A stretch of DNA of 64,000 nt, from positions 186,001 to 250,000 of the forward strand of contig JALJCS010000039.1 of NCBI GenBank assembly GCA_023055355.1. The letters run 5' to 3'. This stretch comes from Agelaius tricolor (taxonomy: Eukaryota > Chordata > Aves > Passeriformes > Icteridae). This document shows positions 22,307 to 35,087 of the stretch, piece after piece (position 1 is the first letter of the stretch; every line of letters begins with the position of its first letter). Both the position numbers and the translations under genes were made by a program. A model generated the notes under the pieces. The model searched no databases and was not told where the DNA came from. It saw only the letters and a list, made by a program, of their open reading frames with translations.

Positions 22307-24479
22307 GAGGTTGCACGGTGGTCTGTAGACTGTTTTGCAAGAAGTAAAAGAATGTTGTCCAAAATAGCTCCTTTTCGAGGGGAATGTGAATGGAGAAGGC
22401 AGGAGAGTGGAAGGCGACTGTTTTCCACAAGTTTCAAGCTGCGCACACAATCCCAGTGGAGTGCGGCGTCGTTCTTCGCCTTTCGGAAGATGCAGCTTTC
22501 TCCGGCTCCGGGAGGCGAAGAAGCGGCTTCTCCGCGCACAGAGCATTGTGCCGGTGGTGGTGCGTTCCGGAGAGCGGCTTCTGCCGAAAGACGCCCGGGA
22601 CCGGTGCTCTGCTTCGGAGAGCTCCGTATCTTGGTCTTCTGCGTCGGCTGTCGACTACATCTTAGCAAAAAGCATTTACACTAGGTCTCGCAAAAAGAAA
22701 CTGCGCCAGTGCAGAAAACATCGCTTATTGTGTTCTCGAGGTTGCACGGTGGTCTGCAGAGTGTTTTGGAAGAAGTAAAAGAACGTTGTCCAAAAGAGCT
22801 CCTCTTCGAAAGGAATGTGAAGGGAGAAGGCAGGAGAGTGGAAGGCGACTCTTTTCCACAAGTTTGCAAGCTGCGCACACAATCCCAGTGTAGTGCGGCG
22901 TCGTTCTTCGCCTTTCGGAAGATGCAGCTTTCTCTGGCTCCCAGAGGGGAAGAAAAGGCTCCTTCGCGCACAGAGCATTGTGACGGTCTGGGTGCGTTCC
23001 GGAGAGCGGCTTCTGCCGAAAGACGCCCGGGACCGGTGCTCTGCTTCGGAGAGCTCCGTATCTAGGTCTTCTGCTTCTGCTGTCGACTACATCTTAGCAA
23101 AAAGCATGTGCACTAGGTCTTGCTTGGAGGAAACTGTATCAGTACAGAAAACATCGCCATTTGTGTTCTATTCTGCAGACTGTTTTGGAAGAAGTAAAAG
23201 AACGTTTTCCAAAACAGCTCCTCTTCGAAATGAATGTGAAGGGAGAAAGCAGGAGAGTGGAAGGCGACTGTTTTCCACAAGTTTGCAAGCTGCGCACACA
23301 AACCCAGTGTGCGCAGGGTTCCTTCCCCCTTTCGGAAGATGCAGCTTTCTCCCGCTCCCTCAGGCGAAGAAGCGGCTTCATCGCGCACAGAGGATTGTGA
23401 CGGTCTGGGTGCGTTCCAGAGAGCGGCTTCTGCCAAAAGACGCCCGGGACAGCCTCTCTGATTCGGAGAGCTCCGTATCTTGGTCTTCTGCGTCGGCTGT
23501 CGACTACATCTTAGCAAAAAGCATTTTCACTAGGTCTCGCAAAAAGAAACTGCGCCAGTGCAGAAAACATCGCCTATTGTGTTCTAGAGGTTGCACGGTG
23601 GTCTGCAGAGTGTTTTGGAAGAAGTAAAAGAACGTTGTCCAAAAAGCTCCTCTTCGAAAGGAATGTGATGGGAGAAGGCAGGAGAGTGGAAGGCGACTCT
23701 TTTCCACAAGTTTGCAAGCTGCGCCCACAAACCCAGTGGAGTGCGGCTTCGTTCGTCGCCTTTCGGAAGATGCAGCTTTGCCCGGCTCTCGGAGGCAAAG
23801 AAGAGGCTTCTTCGCCATCAGAGCATTATGACGGTCTGGGTGCGTTCTGGTGAGCGGCTTCTGCCAAAAGACGCCCGGGACCGGTGCTCTGCTTCGGAGA
23901 GCTCCGTATCTTGGTCTTCTGCGTCTGCTGTCGACTACATCTTAGCAAAAAGCATTTACACTAGGTCTCGCAAAAAGAAACTGCGCCAGTGCAGAAAACA
24001 TCGCCTATTGTGTTCTAGAGGTTGCACGGAGGTCTGCAGAGTCTTTTGCAAGAAGTAAAAGAAAGTTGTCCAAAACAGCTCCTTTAGGAGGGGAATGTGA
24101 ATGGAGAAGGCAGGAGAGTGAAAGGCGACTCTTTTCCACAAGTTTGCAAGCTGCGCACACAATCCCAGTGGAGTGTGGCTTCGTTCGTTGCCTTTCGGAA
24201 GATGCAGCTTTCCCTGGTTCCCAGAGGCGAAGAAAAGGCTCCTTTGCGCACCGAGCATTGTGACGGTCTGGGTGCGTTCCGGAGAGCGGCTTCTGCCAAA
24301 AGACGCCCGGGACCGGTGCTCTGCTTCGGAGAGCTCCGTATCTAGGTCTTCTGCGTCTGCTGTCGCCTACATCTTAGCAAAAAGCATGTCCACTAGGTCT
24401 CGCAATAAGAAACTGTGCTTGTGCAGACAACACCAACAATAGTGTTCTTTAGTTGCACGGAGGTCTGCAGACTGTTTTG
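21906..24479. repeat. Six-monomer repeat (2574 bp), copy 1
   Basis: It contains one 417-bp unit, one GTTTCAAG one-base-loss unit and one GTCCAAAAAGCTCC unit, so 2574 is less than 6 x 432. The next 2574 bp repeat it with only a handful of visible differences, for example CTGCCGAAAG against CTGCCAAAAG near 22586 and CGCGCACAG against CGCGGACAG near 22965. Confidence 0.85.
23082..23498 (+). repeat. 417-bp monomer variant, copy 6
   Basis: It is preceded by TTCTGCTTCTGCTG, a variant shared only with the copy 2574 bp downstream. It belongs to the first six-monomer unit. Confidence 0.85.
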
Positions 24480-27053
24480 GAAGAAGTAAAAGAAAGTTGT
24501 CCAAAACAGCTCCTTTAGGAGGGGAATGTGAATGGAGAAGGCAGGAGAGTGAAAGGCGACTCTTTTCCACAAGTTTGCAAGCTGCGCACACAATCCCAGT
24601 GGAGTGCGGCTTCGTTCGTCGCCTTTCGGAAGATGCAGCTTTCCCCGGCTCCCAGAGGCGAAGAAGCGGCTTCTTGGCGCACAGAGCATTGTGACGGTCG
24701 TGGTGCGTTCCAGAGAGCGGCTTCTGCTGAAAGACGCCCGGCACCGGTGCTCTGCTTCGGAGAGCTCCGTATCTTGGTCTTCTGCGTCGGCTGTCGACTA
24801 CATCTTAGCAAAGAGCATTTACACTAGGTCTCGCAAAAAGAAACTACGCCAGTGCAGAAAACATCCACAATAGTGTTCTAGAGGTTGCACGGTGGTCTGT
24901 AGACTGTTTTGCAAGAAGTAAAAGAATGTTGTCCAAAATAGCTCCTTTTCGAGGGGAATGTGAATGGAGAAGGCAGGAGAGTGGAAGGCGACTGTTTTCC
25001 ACAAGTTTCAAGCTGCGCACACAATCCCAGTGGAGTGCGGCGTCGTTCTTCGCCTTTCGGAAGATGCAGCTTTCTCCGGCTCCGGGAGGCGAAGAAGCGG
25101 CTTCTCCGCGCACAGAGCATTGTGCCGGTGGTGGTGCGTTCCGGAGAGCGGCTTCTGCCAAAAGACGCCCGGGACCGGTGCTCTGCTTCGGAGAGCTCCG
25201 TATCTTGGTCTTCTGCGTCGGCTGTCGACTACATCTTAGCAAAAAGCATTTACACTAGGTCTCGCAAAAAGAAACTGCGCCAGTGCAGAAAACATCGCTT
25301 ATTGTGTTCTCGAGGTTGCACGGTGGTCTGCAGAGTGTTTTGGAAGAAGTAAAAGAACGTTGTCCAAAAGAGCTCCTCTTCGAAAGGAATGTGAAGGGAG
25401 AAGGCAGGAGAGTGGAAGGCGACTCTTTTCCACAAGTTTGCAAGCTGCGCACACAATCCCAGTGTAGTGCGGCGTCGTTCTTCGCCTTTCGGAAGATGCA
25501 GCTTTCTCTGGCTCCCAGAGGGGAAGAAAAGGCTCCTTCGCGGACAGAGCATTGTGACGGTCTGGGTGCGTTCCGGAGAGCGGCTTCTGCCGAAAGACGC
25601 CCGGGACCGGTGCTCTGCTTCGGAGAGCTCCGTATCTAGGTCTTCTGCTTCTGCTGTCGACTACATCTTAGCAAAAAGCATGTGCACTAGGTCTTGCTTG
25701 GAGGAAACTGTATCAGTACAGAAAACATCGCCATTTGTGTTCTATTCTGCAGACTGTTTTGGAAGAAGTAAAAGAACGTTTTCCAAAACAGCTCCTCTTC
25801 GAAATGAATGTGAAGGGAGAAAGCAGGAGAGTGGAAGGCGACTGTTTTCCACAAGTTTGCAAGCTGCGCACACAAACCCAGTGTGCGCAGGGTTCCTTCC
25901 CCCTTTCGGAAGATGCAGCTTTCTCCCGCTCCCTCAGGCGAAGAAGCGGCTTCATCGCGCACAGAGGATTGTGACGGTCTGGGTGCGTTCCAGAGAGCGG
26001 CTTCTGCCAAAAGACGCCCGGGACAGCCTCTCTGATTCGGAGAGCTCCGTATCTTGGTCTTCTGCGTCGGCTGTCGACTACATCTTAGCAAAAAGCATTT
26101 TCACTAGGTCTCGCAAAAAGAAACTGCGCCAGTGCAGAAAACATCGCCTATTGTGTTCTAGAGGTTGCACGGTGGTCTGCAGAGTGTTTTGGAAGAAGTA
26201 AAAGAACGTTGTCCAAAAAGCTCCTCTTCGAAAGGAATGTGATGGGAGAAGGCAGGAGAGTGGAAGGCGACTCTTTTCCACAAGTTTGCAAGCTGCGCCC
26301 ACAAACCCAGTGGAGTGCGGCTTCGTTCGTCGCCTTTCGGAAGATGCAGCTTTGCCCGGCTCTCGGAGGCAAAGAAGAGGCTTCTTCGCCATCAGAGCAT
26401 TATGACGGTCTGGGTGCGTTCTGGTGAGCGGCTTCTGCCAAAAGACGCCCGGGACCGGTGCTCTGCTTCGGAGAGCTCCGTATCTTGGTCTTCTGCGTCT
26501 GCTGTCGACTACATCTTAGCAAAAAGCATTTACACTAGGTCTCGCAAAAAGAAACTGCGCCAGTGCAGAAAACATCGCCTATTGTGTTCTAGAGGTTGCA
26601 CGGAGGTCTGCAGAGTCTTTTGCAAGAAGTAAAAGAAAGTTGTCCAAAACAGCTCCTTTAGGAGGGGAATGTGAATGGAGAAGGCAGGAGAGTGAAAGGC
26701 GACTCTTTTCCACAAGTTTGCAAGCTGCGCACACAATCCCAGTGGAGTGTGGCTTCGTTCGTTGCCTTTCGGAAGATGCAGCTTTCCCTGGTTCCCAGAG
26801 GCGAAGAAAAGGCTCCTTTGCGCACCGAGCATTGTGACGGTCTGGGTGCGTTCCGGAGAGCGGCTTCTGCCAAAAGACGCCCGGGACCGGTGCTCTGCTT
26901 CGGAGAGCTCCGTATCTAGGTCTTCTGCGTCTGCTGTCGCCTACATCTTAGCAAAAAGCATGTCCACTAGGTCTCGCAATAAGAAACTGTGCTTGTGCAG
27001 ACAACACCAACAATAGTGTTCTTTAGTTGCACGGAGGTCTGCAGACTGTTTTG
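24480..27053. repeat. Six-monomer repeat (2574 bp), copy 2
   Basis: It directly follows copy 1. The CGCGGACAG change of this copy, not that of copy 1, is shared with the blocks at about 43.57 and 50.90 kb, so those derive from this copy or a sister. Confidence 0.85.
25656..26072 (+). repeat. 417-bp monomer variant, copy 7
   Basis: It is the counterpart of the 23082 copy in the second six-monomer unit and shares the TTCTGCTTCTGCTG lead-in. Confidence 0.85.
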
Positions 27054-27366
27054 GAAGAAGTAAAAGAAAGTTGTCCAAAACAGCTCCTCTTCGAAGGGAA
27101 TGTGAAGGGAGAAGGCAGGAGAGTGGAAGGCGACTCTTTTCCACAAGTTTGCAAGCTGCGCACACAATCCCAGTGGAGTGCGGCGTCGTTCTTCGCCTTT
27201 CGGAAGATGCAGCTCTCTCTGGCTCCCAGAGGGGAAGAAAAGGCTCCTTCGCGCACAGAGCATTGTGACGGTCTGGGTGCGTTCCAGAGAGCGCCTTCTG
27301 CCAAAAGACGCCCGGGACCGGTGCTCTGCTTCGGAGAGCTCCGTATCTAGGTCTTCTGTGTCTGCT

Positions 27367-27783
27367 GTCGACTACATCTTAGCAAAAAGCATGTGCACTA
27401 GGTCTTGCTTGGAGGAAACTGTATCAGTACAGAAAACATCGCCATTTGTGTTCTATTCTGCAGACTGTTTTGGAAGAAGTAAAAGAACGTTTTCCAAAAC
27501 AGCTCCTCTTCGAAAGGAATGTGAAGGGAGAAGGCAGGAGAGTGGAAGGCGACTCTTTTCCACAAGTTTGCAAGCTGCGCACACAAACCCAGTGTGCGCA
27601 GGGTTCCTTCCCCCTTTCGGAAGATGCAGCTTTCTCCCGCTCCCTCAGGCGAAGAAGCGGCTTCATCGCGCACAGAGGATTGTGACGGTCTGGGTGCGTT
27701 CCTGAGAGCGGCTTCTGCCAAAAGACGCCCGGGACAGCCTCTCTGATTCGGAGAGCTCCGTATCTTGGTCTTCTGCGTCTGCT
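27367..27783 (+). repeat. 417-bp monomer variant, recombinant copy 8
   Basis: It keeps all three diagnostic indels but differs internally from the other fifteen. It has CGAAAGGAATGTGAAGGGAG and GAGAAGGCAGG where the others have GAAATGAATG and GAGAAAGCAGG, plus GACTCTTTTCC and CCTGAGAGCGG. Its middle appears replaced by sequence from an ordinary 432-bp unit. It ends against GTCGCCTTCACCTTAGC instead of GTCGACTAC. Confidence 0.8.
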
Positions 27784-28176
27784 GTCGCCTTCACCTTAGC
27801 AAAAAGTATTTCCACTAGGTCTTGCATGGAGAAACTGTATCAGTACAGAAAACATCGCCATTTGTCTTCTAGAGGTTGCACGGAGGTCTGCAGAGTCTTT
27901 TGCAAGAAGTAAAAGAAAGTGTTCCAAAACAGCTCCTTTAGGAGGGGAATGTGAATGGAGAAGGCAGGAGAGTGAAAGGCGACTCTTTTCCACAAGTTTG
28001 CAAGCTGCGCCCACAAACCCAGTGGAGTGCTGCTTCATTCCTCGCCTTTCGGACGATGCAGCTTTCCCTGGCTCCCAGAGGCGAAGAAAAGGCTCCTTCG
28101 CGCACAGAGCATTGTGACGGTCTGGGTGCGTTCTGGAGAGCGGCTTCTGCCGAAAGACGCCCGGGACCGGTGCTCT

Positions 28177-30047
28177 GCTACGGAGAGCTCCGTATCTAGG
28201 TCTTCTGCGTCTGCTGTCGACTACATCTTAGCAAAAAGCATTTACACTAGGTCTCGCAAAAAGAAACTGCGCCAGTGCAGAAAACATCGCCTATTGTGTT
28301 CTAGAGGTTGCACGGAGGTCTGCAGAGTCTTTTGCAAGAAGTAAAAGAAAGTTGTCCAAAATAGCTCCTTTTCGAGGGGAATGTGAATGGAGAAGGCAGG
28401 AGAGTGGAAGGCGACTCTTTTCCACAAGTTTCAAGCTGCGCACACAATGCCAGTGGAGTGCTGCTTCGTTCGTCGCCTTTCGGAAGATGCAGCTTTCCCC
28501 GGCTCCCAGAGGCGAAGAAGCGGCTTCTTGGCGCACAGAGCATTGTGACGGTCGTGGTGCGTTCCAGAGAGCGGCTTCTGCTGAAAGACGCCCGGGACCG
28601 GTGCTCTGCTTCGGAGAGCTCCGTATCTTGGTCTTCTGCGTCGGCTGTCGACTACATCTTAGCAAAAAGCATTTACACTAGGTCTCGCAAAAAGAAACTG
28701 CGCCAGTGCAGAAAACATCGCCTATTGTGTTCTCGAGGTTGCACGGTGGTCTGCAGAGTGTTTTGGAAGAAGTAAAAGAACGTTGTCCAAAATAGCTCCT
28801 TTTCGAGGGGAATGTGAATGGAGAAGGCAGGAGAGTGGAAGGCGACTGTTTTCCACAAGTTTGCAAGCTGCGCACACAATCCCAGTGTAGTGCGGCGTCG
28901 TTCTTCGCCTTTCGGAAGATGCAGCTTTGCCCGGCTCCGGGAGGCAAAGAAGAGGCTTCTTCGCCATCAGAGCATTGTGACGGTCTGGGTGCGTTCCGGA
29001 GAGCAGCTTCTGCCAAAAGACGCCCGGGACTGGTGCTCTGCTTCGGAGAGCTCCGTATCTAGGTCTTCTGTGTCTGCTGTCGCCTACATCTTAGGAAAAA
29101 GCATGTCCATTAGGTCTCGCAATAAGAAACTGTGCTTGTGCAGACAACACCAACAATAGTGTTCTTTAGTTGCACGGAGGTCTGCAGACTGTTTCGGAAG
29201 AAGTAAAAGAAAGTTGTCCAAAACAGCTCCTCTTGGAAGGGAATGTGAAGGGAGAAGGCAGGAGAGTGGAAGGCGACTCTTTTCCACAAGTTTGCAAGCT
29301 GCGCACACAATCCCAGTGTAGTGCGGCGTCGTTCTTCGCCTTTCGGAAGATGCAGCTTTCCCTGGCTCCCAGAGGCGAAGAAAAGGCTCCTTCGCGCACA
29401 GAGCATTGTGACGGTCTGGGTGCGTTCCGGAGAGCGGCTTCTGCCGAAAGACGCCCGGGACCGGTGCTCTGCTTCGGAGAGCTCCGTATCTAGGTCTTCT
29501 GCGTCTGCTGTCGCCTACATCTTAGCAAAAAGTATTTCCACTAGGTCTTGCATGGAGAAACTGTATCAGTACAGAAAACATCGCCATTTGTCTTCTAGAG
29601 GTTGCACAGAGGTCTGCAGAGTCTTTTGCAAGAAGTAAAAGAAAGTTGTCCAAAACAGCTCCTTTAGGAGGGGAATGTGAATGGAGAAGGCAGGAGAGTG
29701 AAAGGCGACTCTTTTCCACAAGTTTGCAAGCTGCGCCCACAAACCCAGTGGAGTGCGGCTTCGTTCGTCGCCTTTCGGACGATGCAGCTTTCCCTGGCTC
29801 CCAGAGGCGAAGAAAAGGCTCCTTCGCCCACAGAGCATTGTGACGGTGGTGGTGCGTTCTGGAGAGCGGCTTCTGCCGAAAGACGCCCGGGACCGGTGCT
29901 CTGCTTCGGAGAGCTCCGTATCTAGGTCTTCTGCGTCTGCTGTCGACTACATCTTAGCAAAAAGCATGTCCACTACGTCTCGCAATAAGAAACTGAGCCA
30001 GTGCAGAAAACACCAACAATAGTGTTCTTTAGTTGCACGGAGGTCTG
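28177..30047. repeat. Dispersed block, partner of 44080-45950
   Basis: Spacing is 15,903 bp, and 23,233 bp to a third copy near 51.4-53.2 kb. Shared rare features are CTTAGGAAAAAGCATGTCCA, CCATTAGG and GCACAGAGGTCTGC. A patch near 28778-28852 (GAACG, TTTTCGAGGGG, GACTG) differs from both partners (GAAAG, TTTAGGAGGGG, GACTC), suggesting local conversion. Confidence 0.7.
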
Positions 30048-30749
30048 TAGACTGTTTTGCAAGATGTAAAAGAAAGTTGTCCAAAACAGCTTCTTTAGGA
30101 GAGGAATGTGAATGGAGAAGGCAGGAGAGTGAAAGGCGACTGTTTTCCACAAGTTTGCAAGCTGCGCACACAAACCCAGTGTGCGCAGGGTTCCTTCACC
30201 CTTTCGGAAAATGCAGCTTTCTCCGGCTCCCAGAGGCGAAGAAGCGGCTTCTTGGCGCACAGAGCATTGTGCCGGTCGTGGTGCGTTCCGGAGAGCGGCT
30301 TCTGCCAAAAGACGCCCGGGACCGGTGCTCTGCTTCGGAGAGCTCCGTATCTTGGTCTTCTGCGTCTGCTGTCGACTACATCTTAGCAAAAAGCATTTAC
30401 ACTAGGTCTCGCAAAAAGAAACTGCGCCAGTGCAGAAAACATCGCCTATTGTGTTCTAGAGGTTGCACGGAGGTCTGCAGAGTCTTTTGCAAGAAGTAAA
30501 AGAAAGTTGTCCAAAACAGCTCCTTTAGGAGGGGAATGTGAATGGAGAAGGCAGGAGAGTGAAAGGCGACTCTTTTCCACAAGTTTGCAAGCTGCGCACA
30601 CAATGCCAGTGGAGTGCGGCTTCGTTCGTCGCCTTTCGGAAGATGCAGCTTTCCCCGGCTCCCAGAGGCGAAGAAGCGGCTTCTTGGCGCACAGAGCATT
30701 GTGACGGTCGTGGTGCGTTCCAGAGAGCGGCTTCTGCTGAAAGACGCCC

Positions 30750-32586
30750 GGGACCGGTTCTCTGCTTCGGAGAGCTCCGTATCTTGGTCTTCTGCGTCAG
30801 CTGTCGACTACATCTTAGCAAAAAGCATTTACACTAGGTCTCGCAAAAAGAAACTGCGCCAGTGCAGAAAACATCCACAATAGTGTTCTAGAGGTTGCAC
30901 GGTGGTCTGTAGACTGTTTTGCAAGAAGTAAAAGAATGTTGTCCAAAATAGCTCCTTTTCGAGGGGAATGTGAATGGAGAAGGCAGGAGAGTGGAAGGCG
31001 ACTGTTTTCCACAAGTTTCAAGATGCGCACACAATCCCAGTGGAGTGCGGCGTCGTTCTTCGCCTTTCGGAAGATGCAGCTTTCCCTGGCTCCCGGAGGC
31101 GAAGAAAAGGCTCCTTCGCCCACAGAGCATTGTGACGGTCTGGGTGCGTTCCTGAGAGCGGCTTCTGCCAAAAGACGCCCGGGACCGGTGCTCTGCTTCG
31201 GAGAGCTCCGTATCTAGGTCTTCTGCGTCGGCTGTCGACTACATCTTAGCAAAAAGCATTTACACTAGGTCTCGCAAAAAGAAACTGCGCCAGTGCAGAA
31301 AACATCGCTTATTGTGTTCTCGAGGTTGCACGGTGGTCTGCAGAGTGTTTTGGAAGAAGTAAAAGAACGTTGTCCAAAACAGCTCCTCTTCGAAAGGAAT
31401 GTGAAGGGAGAAGGCAGGAGAGTGGAAGGCGACTGTTTTCCACAAGTTTGCAAGCTGCGCACACAAACCCAGTGGAGTGCGGCGTCGTTCTTCGCCTTTC
31501 GGAAGATGCAGCTTTCTCTGGCTCCCAGAGGGGAAGAAAAGGCTCCTTCGCGCACAGAGCATTGTGACGGTCTGGGTGCGTTCCGGAGAGCGGCTTCTGC
31601 CGAAAGACGCCCGGGACCGGTGCTCTGCTTCGGAGAGCTCCGTATCTAGGTCTTCTGCGTCTGCTGTCGACTACATCTTAGCAAAAAGCATGTGCACTAG
31701 GTCTTGCTTGGAGGAAACTGTATCAGTACAGAAAACATCGCCATTTGTGTTCTATTCTGCAGACTGTTTTGGAAGAAGTAAAAGAACGTTTTCCAAAACA
31801 GCTCCTCTTCGAAATGAATGTGAAGGGAGAAAGCAGGAGAGTGGAAGGCGACTGTTTTCCACAAGTTTGCAAGCTGCGCACACAAACCCAGTGTGCGCAG
31901 GGTTCCTTCCCCCTTTCGGAAGATGCAGCTTTCTCCCGCTCCCTCAGGCGAAGAAGCGGCTTCATCGCGCACAGAGGATTGTGACGGTCTGGGTGCGTTC
32001 CAGAGAGCGGCTTCTGCCAAAAGACGCCCGGGACAGCCTCTCTGATTCGGAGAGCTCCGTATCTTGGTCTTCTGCGTCGGCTGTCGACTACATCTTAGCA
32101 AAAAGCATTTTCACTAGGTCTCGCAAAAAGAAACTGCGCCAGTGCAGAAAACATCGCCTATTGTGTTCTAGAGGTTGCACGGTGGTCTGCAGAGTGTTTT
32201 GGAAGAAGTAAAAGAACGTTGTCCAAAAAGCTCCTCTTCGAAAGGAATGTGATGGGAGAAGGCAGGAGAGTGGAAGGCGACTCTTTTCCACAAGTTTGCA
32301 AGCTGCGCCCACAAACCCAGTGGAGTGCGGCTTCGTTCGTCGCCTTTCGGAAGATGGAGCTTTCCCTGGCTCCCAGAGGCGAAGAAGCGGCTTCTTGGCG
32401 CACAGAGGATTGTGACGGTCTGGGTGCGTTCTGGTGAGCGGCTTCTGCCAAAAGACGCCCGGGACCGGTGCTCTGCTTCGGAGAGCTCCGTATCTTGGTC
32501 TTCTGCGTCTGCTGTCGACTATATCTTAGCAAAAAGCATTTACACTAGGTCTCGCAAAAAGAAACTGCGCCAGTGCAGAAAACATC
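30750..32586. repeat. Dispersed block, partner of 13162-14998
   Basis: Spacing is 17,588 bp. The shared rare CAGCTGTCGAC and GTTTCAAGATGCGC establish the match. Part of it (about 31215-32586) also repeats 3005 bp downstream at 34220-35591. Confidence 0.75.
31666..32082 (+). repeat. 417-bp monomer variant, copy 9
   Basis: It sits in a block matching 13162-14998 (17,588 bp earlier) and 34.2-35.6 kb (3005 bp later). The next unit has the one-base loss GTCCAAAAAGCTCC. Confidence 0.85.
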
Positions 32587-34670
32587 GCCTATTGTGTTCT
32601 AGAGGTTGCACGGAGGTCTGCAGAGTCTTTTGCAAGAAGTAAAAGAAAGTTGTCCAAAACAGCTCCTTTAGGAGGGGAATGTGAATGGAGAAGGCAGGAG
32701 AGGGAAAGGCGACTGTTTTCCACAAGTTTGCAAGCTGTGCACACAAACCCAGTGTGCGCAGGGTTCCTTCACCCTTTCGGAAGATGCAGCTTTCTCCGGC
32801 TGCGGGAGGCGAAGAAGCGGCTTCTCCGCGCACAGAGAATTGTGACGGTGGTGGTGCGTTCCGGAGAGCGGCTTCTGCCAAAAGACGCCCGGCACGAGTG
32901 CTCTGCTTCGGAGAGCTCCGTATCTTGGTCTTCTGCGTCTGCTGTCGACTACATCTTAGCAAAAAGCATTTACACTAGGTCTCGCAAAAAGAAACTGCGC
33001 CAGTGCAGAAAACATCGCCTATTGTGTTCTAGAGGTTGCACGGAGGTCTGCAGAGTCTTTTGCAAGAAGTAAAAGAAAGTTGTCCAAAATAGCTCCTTTT
33101 CGAGGGGAATGTGAATGGAGAAGGCAGGAGAGTGGAAGGCGACTGTTTTCCACAAGTTTCAAGCTGCGCACACAATGCCAGTGGAGTGCTGCTTCGTTCC
33201 TCGCCTTTCGGAAGATGCAGCTTTCCCTGGCTCCCAGAGGCGAAGAAAAGGCTCCTTCGCGCACAGAGCATTGTGACGGTCTGGGTGCGTTCCAGAGAGC
33301 GGCTTCTGCCAAAAGACGCCCGGGACCGGTGCTCTGCTTCGGAGAGCTCCGTATCTAGGTCTTCTGCGTCGGCTGTCGACTACATCTTAGCAAAAAGCAT
33401 TTACACTAGGTCTCGCAAAAAGAAACTGCGCCAGTGCAGAAAACATCGCCTATTGTGTTCTCGAGGTTGCACGGTGGTCTGCAGAGTGTTTGGGAAGAAG
33501 TAAAAGAACGTTGTCCAAAACAGCTCCTCTTCGAAAGGAATGTGAAGGGAGAAGGCAGGAGAGTGAAAGGCGACTCTTTTCCACAAGTTTGCAAGCTGCG
33601 CACACAATCCCAGTGGAGTGCGGCTTCGTTCGTCGCCTTTCGGAAGATGCAGCTTTCCCCGGCTCCGGGAGGCGAAGAAGCGGCTTCTTGGCGCACAGAG
33701 CATTGTGACGGTCGTGGTGCGTTCCAGAGAGCGGCTTCTGCTGAAAGACGCCCGGGACCGGTGCTCTGCTTCGGAGAGCTCCGTATCTTGGTCTTCTGCG
33801 TCGGCTGTCGACTACATCTTAGCAAAGAGCATTTTCACTAGGTCTCGCAAAAAGAAACTGCGCCAGTGCAGAAAACATCCACAATAGTGTTCTAGAGGTT
33901 GCACGGTGGTCTGTAGACTGTTTTGCAAGAAGTAAAAGAATGTTGTCCAAAATAGCTCCTTTTCGAGGGGAATGTGAATGGAGAAGGCAGGAGAGTGGAA
34001 GGCGACTGTTTTCCAAGAGTTTGCAAGCTGCGCACACAATCCCCGTGGAGTGCGGCTTCGTTCTTCGCCTTTCGGAAGATGCAGCTTTCCCTGGCTCCCG
34101 GAGGCGAAGAAAAGGCTCCTTCGCCCACAGAGCATTGTGACGGTCTGGGTGCGTTCCTGAGAGCGGCTTCTGCCAAAAGACGCCCGGGACCGGTGCTCTG
34201 CGACGGAGAGCTCCGTATCTTGGTCTTCTGCGTCGGCTGTCGACTACATCTTAGCAAAAAGCATTTACACTAGGTCTCGCAAAAAGAAACTGCGCCAGTG
34301 CAGAAAACATCGCTTATTGTGTTCTCGAGGTTGCACGGTGGTCTGCAGAGTGTTTTGGAAGAAGTAAAAGAACGTTGTCCAAAAGAGCTCCTCTTCGAAA
34401 GGAATGTGAAGGGAGAAGGCAGGAGAGTGGAAGGCGACTGTTTTCCACAAGTTTGCAAGCTGCGCACACAATCCCAGTGGAGTGCGGCGTCGTTCTTCGC
34501 CTTTCGGAAGATGCAGCTTTCTCTGGCTCCCAGAGGGGAAGAAAAGGCTCCTTCGCGCACAGAGCATTGTGACGGTCTGGGTGCGTTCCGGAGAGCGGCT
34601 TCTGCCGAAAGACGCCCGGGACCGGTGCTCTGCTTCGGAGAGCTCCGTATCTAGGTCTTCTGCGTCTGCT

Positions 34671-35087
34671 GTCGACTACATCTTAGCAAAAAGCATGTGC
34701 ACTAGGTCTTGCTTGGAGGAAACTGTATCAGTACAGAAAACATCGCCATTTGTGTTCTATTCTGCAGACTGTTTTGGAAGAAGTAAAAGAACGTTTTCCA
34801 AAACAGCTCCTCTTCGAAATGAATGTGAAGGGAGAAAGCAGGAGAGTGGAAGGCGACTGTTTTCCACAAGTTTGCAAGCTGCGCACACAAACCCAGTGTG
34901 CGCAGGGTTCCTTCCCCCTTTCGGAAGATGCAGCTTTCTCCCGCTCCCTCAGGCGAAGAAGCGGCTTCATCGCGCACAGAGGATTGTGACGGTCTGGGTG
35001 CGTTCCAGAGAGCGGCTTCTGCCAAAAGACGCCCGGGACAGCCTCTCTGATTCGGAGAGCTCCGTATCTTGGTCTTCTGCGTCGGCT
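34671..35087 (+). repeat. 417-bp monomer variant, copy 10
   Basis: It is the counterpart of copies 2 and 9, with the same flanking units on both sides. Confidence 0.85.
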
